Part shown: in pieces, positions 60,245 through 64,000 of the stretch
Layout of the letters: every line of letters starts with the position of its first letter
Position numbering within the stretch: position 1 is the stretch's first letter
NCBI RefSeq assembly: GCF_014287895.1
Contig: NZ_JACOPP010000008.1
Span: forward strand, 1-64,000
From: Lawsonibacter hominis
GTDB lineage: Bacteria; Bacillota; Clostridia; Oscillospirales; Oscillospiraceae
Length of the DNA: 64,000 nt
Direction: 5' to 3'
The notes under the pieces: model-generated
What the model was told of the DNA's origin: nothing
The model's input: the letters and a program-made list of their open reading frames with translations, nothing else
The model's database searches: none
Made by a program: the position numbers and the translations under genes

Positions 60245-61675
60245 ATGAGACCATTCCTGGACGAGGATTTTCTGCTGGATACACAGACAGCCAGAGAGCT
60301 TTACCACGGTGTGGCGGAGGGGCTGCCCATTTTGGATTACCACTGCCATGTCAGCCCCCGGGAGATCGCGGAGGACCGCGTCTTTCACAACCTGACGCAG
60401 CTGTGGCTGGAAGGGGACCATTACAAGTGGCGGCTGATGCGCGCCAACGGCGTGCCGGAGCGGCTCATCACCGGGGAGGCTCCGGACGAGGAGAAATTTC
60501 AGGCCTGGGCCGCCACCCTGGAGCGGGCGGTGGGCAATCCCCTTTATCACTGGAGCCATCTGGAGCTCAAACGCTACTTCGGTTATGAAGGACACCTGAC
60601 CGGGGCCAACGCCAAGTCGGTTTGGGATCACTGCCAGGCGGTGATCGGAGACGGGCTGCACGTGCGCGGCATCCTGAAGCAGTCCAACGTGACCCTTGTG
60701 TGTACCACCGACGATCCGGCGGATACGCTGGAGTGGCACGAGAAGCTTGCCGCGGATCCCTTCCTGGAGACCAAGGTCCTTCCGGCGTTCCGGCCGGACA
60801 AGGCGGTGAATTTGGAGCAGGAGGGCTTTCCCGCTTACCTGGAGCGTCTTTCCGCCGCCGCGGGGATGGAGATTCACGATTGGCGGAGCCTCACCGCCGC
60901 CCTGGACCGGCGGATGGATTTTTTCACCGACCACGGCTGCGCGGTGGCCGACCACGGCCTGGACAATCTCTGCTTCCGCACTGCCGGGGTACCGGCGCTG
61001 GACGCCATCCTGAAGCGGCGTCTGGCCGGAGAGCGGCCGACGGAAACGGAATTGTGGCAGTACAAAACGGCGCTGCTGCTGTTTTTTGGCCGGGGGTATG
61101 CCAAACGGAACTGGGCCATGCAGCTGCACTTTGCCGCCCAGCGCAACAACAACGCCCGCATGTTCCGCCGGCTGGGACCGGACACCGGTTACGACAGCAT
61201 CGGCCCCGCGGTGAACCTGCCCGGTCTGGCCGCCTTCCTGGATGCGCTGGAGGAGAACGGCGAGCTGCCCCGGACCATCCTCTATTCCCTGGACCCCAAC
61301 GACAATGCGGGCCTTGTGAGTCTGATGGGCTGCTATCAGGGCGAGGGGGTGCGCGGCAAGCTTCAGCACGGCTCGGCTTGGTGGTTCAACGACTGCAGGG
61401 ACGGCATGGAGGCCCAGATCCGGAACCTGGCCGCCGGCGGCGTGCTGGGCAACTTTATCGGGATGCTCACCGACTCCCGCAGCTTTTTGTCCTATACCAG
61501 GCATGAGTACTTCCGCCGCATTCTGTGCGGCGTGCTGGGCCGCTGGGTGGAGGAGGGACAGCTTCCGGACGACCGGCACGCTCTGGAGGGCCTGGTGGCC
61601 GACATCTCTTACCGCAACAGCGTTTCCTATTTCGGCTTTGGCCGCTATCACTTACGGGGGGCAGAAACGTTATGA
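60245..61675 (+). CDS. uxaC: Glucuronate isomerase
   Basis: The 476-residue TIM-barrel enzyme isomerises glucuronate to fructuronate or galacturonate to tagaturonate, the first step of the pathway. It has the metal site DYHCHVSPREIAED, VCTTDDPADTLEWHEKL, VLPAFRPDKAVN, LGPDTGYDSIG and the late GKLQHGSAWWFNDCRDGME. Its stop overlaps the ABC gene start (ATGA). Confidence 0.95.
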   Translation: MRPFLDEDFLLDTQTARELYHGVAEGLPILDYHCHVSPREIAEDRVFHNLTQLWLEGDHYKWRLMRANGVPERLITGEAPDEEKFQAWAATLERAVGNPLYHWSHLELKRYFGYEGHLTGANAKSVWDHCQAVIGDGLHVRGILKQSNVTLVCTTDDPADTLEWHEKLAADPFLETKVLPAFRPDKAVNLEQEGFPAYLERLSAAAGMEIHDWRSLTAALDRRMDFFTDHGCAVADHGLDNLCFRTAGVPALDAILKRRLAGERPTETELWQYKTALLLFFGRGYAKRNWAMQLHFAAQRNNNARMFRRLGPDTGYDSIGPAVNLPGLAAFLDALEENGELPRTILYSLDPNDNAGLVSLMGCYQGEGVRGKLQHGSAWWFNDCRDGMEAQIRNLAAGGVLGNFIGMLTDSRSFLSYTRHEYFRRILCGVLGRWVEEGQLPDDRHALEGLVADISYRNSVSYFGFGRYHLRGAETL

Positions 61676-62403
61676 GTATGATCAGCGTCAAAGGACTCCA
61701 GAAAAACTTCGGCAAGCATGAGGTCCTCAAGGGCATCGACATCGACATACAGCCCGGCGAGGTGGTGGCCATCGTGGGCCCCTCCGGCTGCGGCAAATCC
61801 ACCTTCCTGCGCTGCCTCAACCTGTTGGAAAAGCCCTCCGGCGGCCGGATCCTCTACCATGACGTGGATCTGGTCTCCGCCCCGCCCAAGCAGACCAATC
61901 AGGTCCTGCTGGGGATGGGCATGGTCTTCCAGCAGTTCAACCTCTTTCCGCACAAGACGGTGCTGGACAACATCATGCTGGCCCCGGTCAAGGTGCAGGG
62001 CGTCGGCAAGCAGGAGGCCGAGCAGAAGGCCATGGAACTGCTGAAAACGGTGGGGCTGGAAGACAAGCGGGACGCCTATCCCAACCAGCTCTCCGGAGGC
62101 CAGCAGCAGCGTATCGCCATCGCCCGCTCCCTGGCCCTGCAGCCTGAGGTCATGCTCTTCGACGAGCCCACCTCCGCCCTGGACCCCGAGATGGTGGGCG
62201 AGGTGCTGGACGTCATGAAAAAGCTGGCCGCCGACGGCATGACCATGCTGGTGGTCACCCACGAGATGGGCTTTGCCCGCGAGGCGGCCGACCGGGTCAT
62301 CTTCATTGACGGCGGCGTCATCGTAGAGGACAGCGCGCCCGAGGAATTCTTCGCACACCCCAAGAACAAGCGTCTTCAGGATTTCCTGAGCAAGATGCTT
62401 TGA
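61672..62403 (+). CDS. Polar-amino-acid-type ABC transporter ATPase, without partners
   Basis: The 243-residue ATPase has Walker A GPSGCGKST, Q-loop MVFQQFNLFPH, signature LSGGQQQRIAIAR, Walker B VMLFDEPTSALDPE and the switch His in VVTHEMGFARE; it looks like GlnQ/HisP. No permease or binding protein is encoded next to it in the window, and it sits in a hexuronate operon, translationally coupled to uxaC. It may serve transporter genes beyond 64000, or act with a distant permease. Confidence 0.93.
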   Translation: MSMISVKGLQKNFGKHEVLKGIDIDIQPGEVVAIVGPSGCGKSTFLRCLNLLEKPSGGRILYHDVDLVSAPPKQTNQVLLGMGMVFQQFNLFPHKTVLDNIMLAPVKVQGVGKQEAEQKAMELLKTVGLEDKRDAYPNQLSGGQQQRIAIARSLALQPEVMLFDEPTSALDPEMVGEVLDVMKKLAADGMTMLVVTHEMGFAREAADRVIFIDGGVIVEDSAPEEFFAHPKNKRLQDFLSKML

Positions 62404-62445
62404 TCAAACAAAAAACACAGATACTATAACTAGGAGGAACGAACC

Positions 62446-63198
62446 ATGTCTCTCATTCAGGTAGCCCGGTACAGCGACGTCAAGTACGATTTCAAGGACG
62501 GCTATGCCTGCGTACCCGTGCTGGAGGGGGCCTTCGACCAGGCCCGCTTCGCCCACTGCGCGCTCCAGAGCGGCCACTCCATTACCCCCGACGTGTACTC
62601 CGTCACCGAGCACAACCAGCTCTTCATTTTTACCAAGGGCAAGGGCTATGTGACCACTCCCCGCCAGGCCTGGAACGTGACCGAGCCCGGCGTATTCGTC
62701 CCCGAGTTCGACAGCGAGCGCTTCACCATCACCTGCTCCGCCGACAGCAAGCAGCCCCTTGAATTCCTGCACATCGTCACCGAGCTCAACGATTACGACA
62801 AGACCTGCCTGGTGGAATCCCGCATGGCGCTGCCCCGGTTGCGCACCATCAGCCAGGGCTGGACCTATGACGAGGACTTCAAGGACAACTCCGTCACCAC
62901 TTCCATGATGCTGCTGGAGCACCGCAATCTGGGCCGCCTGTCCATGGGCTGCGTCAAGGGCAGCGGCCCCATCGAGATCGGCCAGCACATCCATAACGAA
63001 CTGGCCCAGTGGTACTTCCCGCTGCCCGGCTCTGAGTTCATCTACACCGCCGGCGGCGAGGAAGTGCACATGACCGGCGGCGACCTGTCCTTTACGCCCA
63101 CCGGCTTCTGGCACGGCAGCAAGGTGGAGGCCGGCAAGAAGTGCGACTACATCTGGTTCGAGATGTGCATCGACGGCTATCCCGGAGAGATCAAGTAA
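62446..63198 (+). CDS. Bicupin protein A
   Basis: The 250-residue protein has two cupin-like barrels (about 25-115 and 140-240). The second has the metal motif GQHIHNELAQW, in which the usual Glu four residues after the second His is Ala, and FTPTGFWHGS with the last His. Place and fold suggest a role in uronate metabolism, for example a KdgF-like ring-opening enzyme, but this is inference. AGGAGG precedes the ATG; it is 42 bases after the ABC gene. About half its residues equal those of the next gene. Confidence 0.75.
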   Translation: MSLIQVARYSDVKYDFKDGYACVPVLEGAFDQARFAHCALQSGHSITPDVYSVTEHNQLFIFTKGKGYVTTPRQAWNVTEPGVFVPEFDSERFTITCSADSKQPLEFLHIVTELNDYDKTCLVESRMALPRLRTISQGWTYDEDFKDNSVTTSMMLLEHRNLGRLSMGCVKGSGPIEIGQHIHNELAQWYFPLPGSEFIYTAGGEEVHMTGGDLSFTPTGFWHGSKVEAGKKCDYIWFEMCIDGYPGEIK

Positions 63199-63270
63199 GA
63201 CCCGGAACAAAACGCCCGTCCGACTGCGTTGCTACCTTATATAATAATTCACTGTAAAGGGGAATTTACC

Positions 63271-64000
63271 ATGGCTCTGGTCAAGATTTCGAAAGGTGCG
63301 GATATCCAGCACAAGTATACCGACGGCGTGTCCCGCGTGAGCGTTCTGGAGGGCGCTTACAAGGACGCTGCCGTAGAGCGGGTCTCCCTCCGGCCCGGCG
63401 CGGACTTTACCCCGGAGACCTACACCCGGGAGCAGCACAACCAGGTCTTCCTGGTGACCGCCGGCAAGGGCTACATCGTCACGCCCCGCCGCGTCTTCAA
63501 CATCACCGAGGTGTGCGTCTTCGTACCCGACTTCGACAAGGAGAGCTTCACCTTCCACTGCGCTGCCGACGCGAAGGAAACGATGGAGATCGTCCACTTC
63601 GTCACCGAGCTCAACGATTACGACAAGACCTGCCTGCGCGAGGCCCACATGAGCCTGCCCCGCTTCCGCGGCGTGTCGGAGGCCTGGCATTACAAGGAGA
63701 ACTTTACCGGGGCCGATATCCAGCAGATGATGCTGCTGGAGCACCGCAACCTGGGCCGCCTGTCCATGGGCGCCAACTTCGGCACCGGCCCCAACTACAT
63801 CGGCCAGCATATCCATAACGAGCTGGAGCAGTGGTACATCATGCTGCCCGGCGCCAGCTTCACCTACACCGCCGAGAACGAGAAGGTACACGTGCAGGGC
63901 GGCGACATCACCTATACCCCCCATGGCTCCCACCATGGCAGCGAGTGCGCCGAGGGCGAGAAGTTCGCCTATGTGTGGTTTGAGCTGTGCGAGAACGGCT
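63271..64000 (+). CDS. Bicupin protein B (cut by window end)
   Basis: This frame has 243 codons and is open at the window end. It is a tandem duplicate of protein A: both share FVTELNDYDKTCL-type and MMLLEHRNLGRLSMG segments. Here the second cupin motif is complete (IGQHIHNELEQW, with Glu) and is followed by YTPHGSHHGS. So B keeps a full set of metal ligands while A does not, which suggests different jobs or a mixed oligomer. AAAGGGGAA lies 9 bases before the ATG. Confidence 0.75.
   Translation, partial: MALVKISKGADIQHKYTDGVSRVSVLEGAYKDAAVERVSLRPGADFTPETYTREQHNQVFLVTAGKGYIVTPRRVFNITEVCVFVPDFDKESFTFHCAADAKETMEIVHFVTELNDYDKTCLREAHMSLPRFRGVSEAWHYKENFTGADIQQMMLLEHRNLGRLSMGANFGTGPNYIGQHIHNELEQWYIMLPGASFTYTAENEKVHVQGGDITYTPHGSHHGSECAEGEKFAYVWFELCENG

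Noticed and set aside
1..64000. CRISPR arrays, tRNA or rRNA genes, prophage modules
   Set aside because: No regularly spaced repeats, no cloverleaf or rRNA-like sequence and no phage structural or integrase genes were seen.

Overview
The window looks like chromosomal DNA from a high-GC, spore-forming Firmicute of the Oscillospiraceae (Flavonifractor / Intestinimonas / Lawsonibacter type). The reasons are a spoIIP gene with a sigma-E-like promoter, a FASII operon that uses FabK and a MarR regulator, the conserved decarboxylase-darA-holB-ricT block of Firmicutes, a phloretin/DAPG-type hydrolase, SLH-domain surface proteins, and frequent TTG starts behind strong Shine-Dalgarno sites. The genus is inferred. 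I saw no rRNA, tRNA or CRISPR array.

Layout. 1-600: the 3' end of a transposase and a mostly non-coding stretch. 0.7-9 kb: housekeeping genes (lepA, an XRE regulator, pta, an HtrA protease, a DegV protein, spoIIP). 8.6-14 kb: a sigma-54 activator diverges from an amidase / sodium symporter / two 40-residue membrane peptides / RidA operon that carries a good -24/-12 promoter. 14.2-21 kb: decarboxylase, darA, holB and ricT, then an 889-residue protein that fuses a TetM-like ribosomal GTPase to a Rae1/YacP-type NYN RNase. 21-25 kb: a very large secreted M14 metallopeptidase with SLH repeats; a paralogue lies at 51.9-55.7 kb. 25-35 kb: a complete 11-gene fatty-acid synthesis operon (acpP accB accC accD accA fabH fabK fabD fabG fabF fabZ) that ends in a MarR gene and starts at a promoter with an AT-rich palindrome. 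35-36.4 kb: a transglutaminase-like protein. 36.7-45.6 kb: a catabolic island (C-C hydrolase of the DAPG/phloretin family, TRAP transporter, SnoaL-like protein, UGSC-like protein) opposite a regulator that fuses a degenerate acyl-CoA-synthetase domain to a LuxR DNA-binding domain. 45.8-46.2 kb: a decayed MFS gene. 46.2-51.8 kb: CoA-transferase, acyl-CoA dehydrogenase and EtfBA, opposite a TetR gene. 56-64 kb: a hexuronate regulon (uxaB, uxaA, uxaC, a lone ABC ATPase, two tandem bicupins) with a GntR repressor whose likely operator recurs at three promoters.

How it fits together. Several units show the same plan: a catabolic operon faces a dedicated regulator, with identifiable operators between them (sigma-54 activator / amidase; ANL-LuxR / hydrolase-TRAP; TetR / acd-etf; GntR / uxa). 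The parts most likely to be new biology are the GTPase-NYN fusion, the ANL-LuxR sensor with its hydrolase island, and the symporter with two micro-proteins under sigma-54 control. All assignments rest on reading motifs and gene context; no database search was run.
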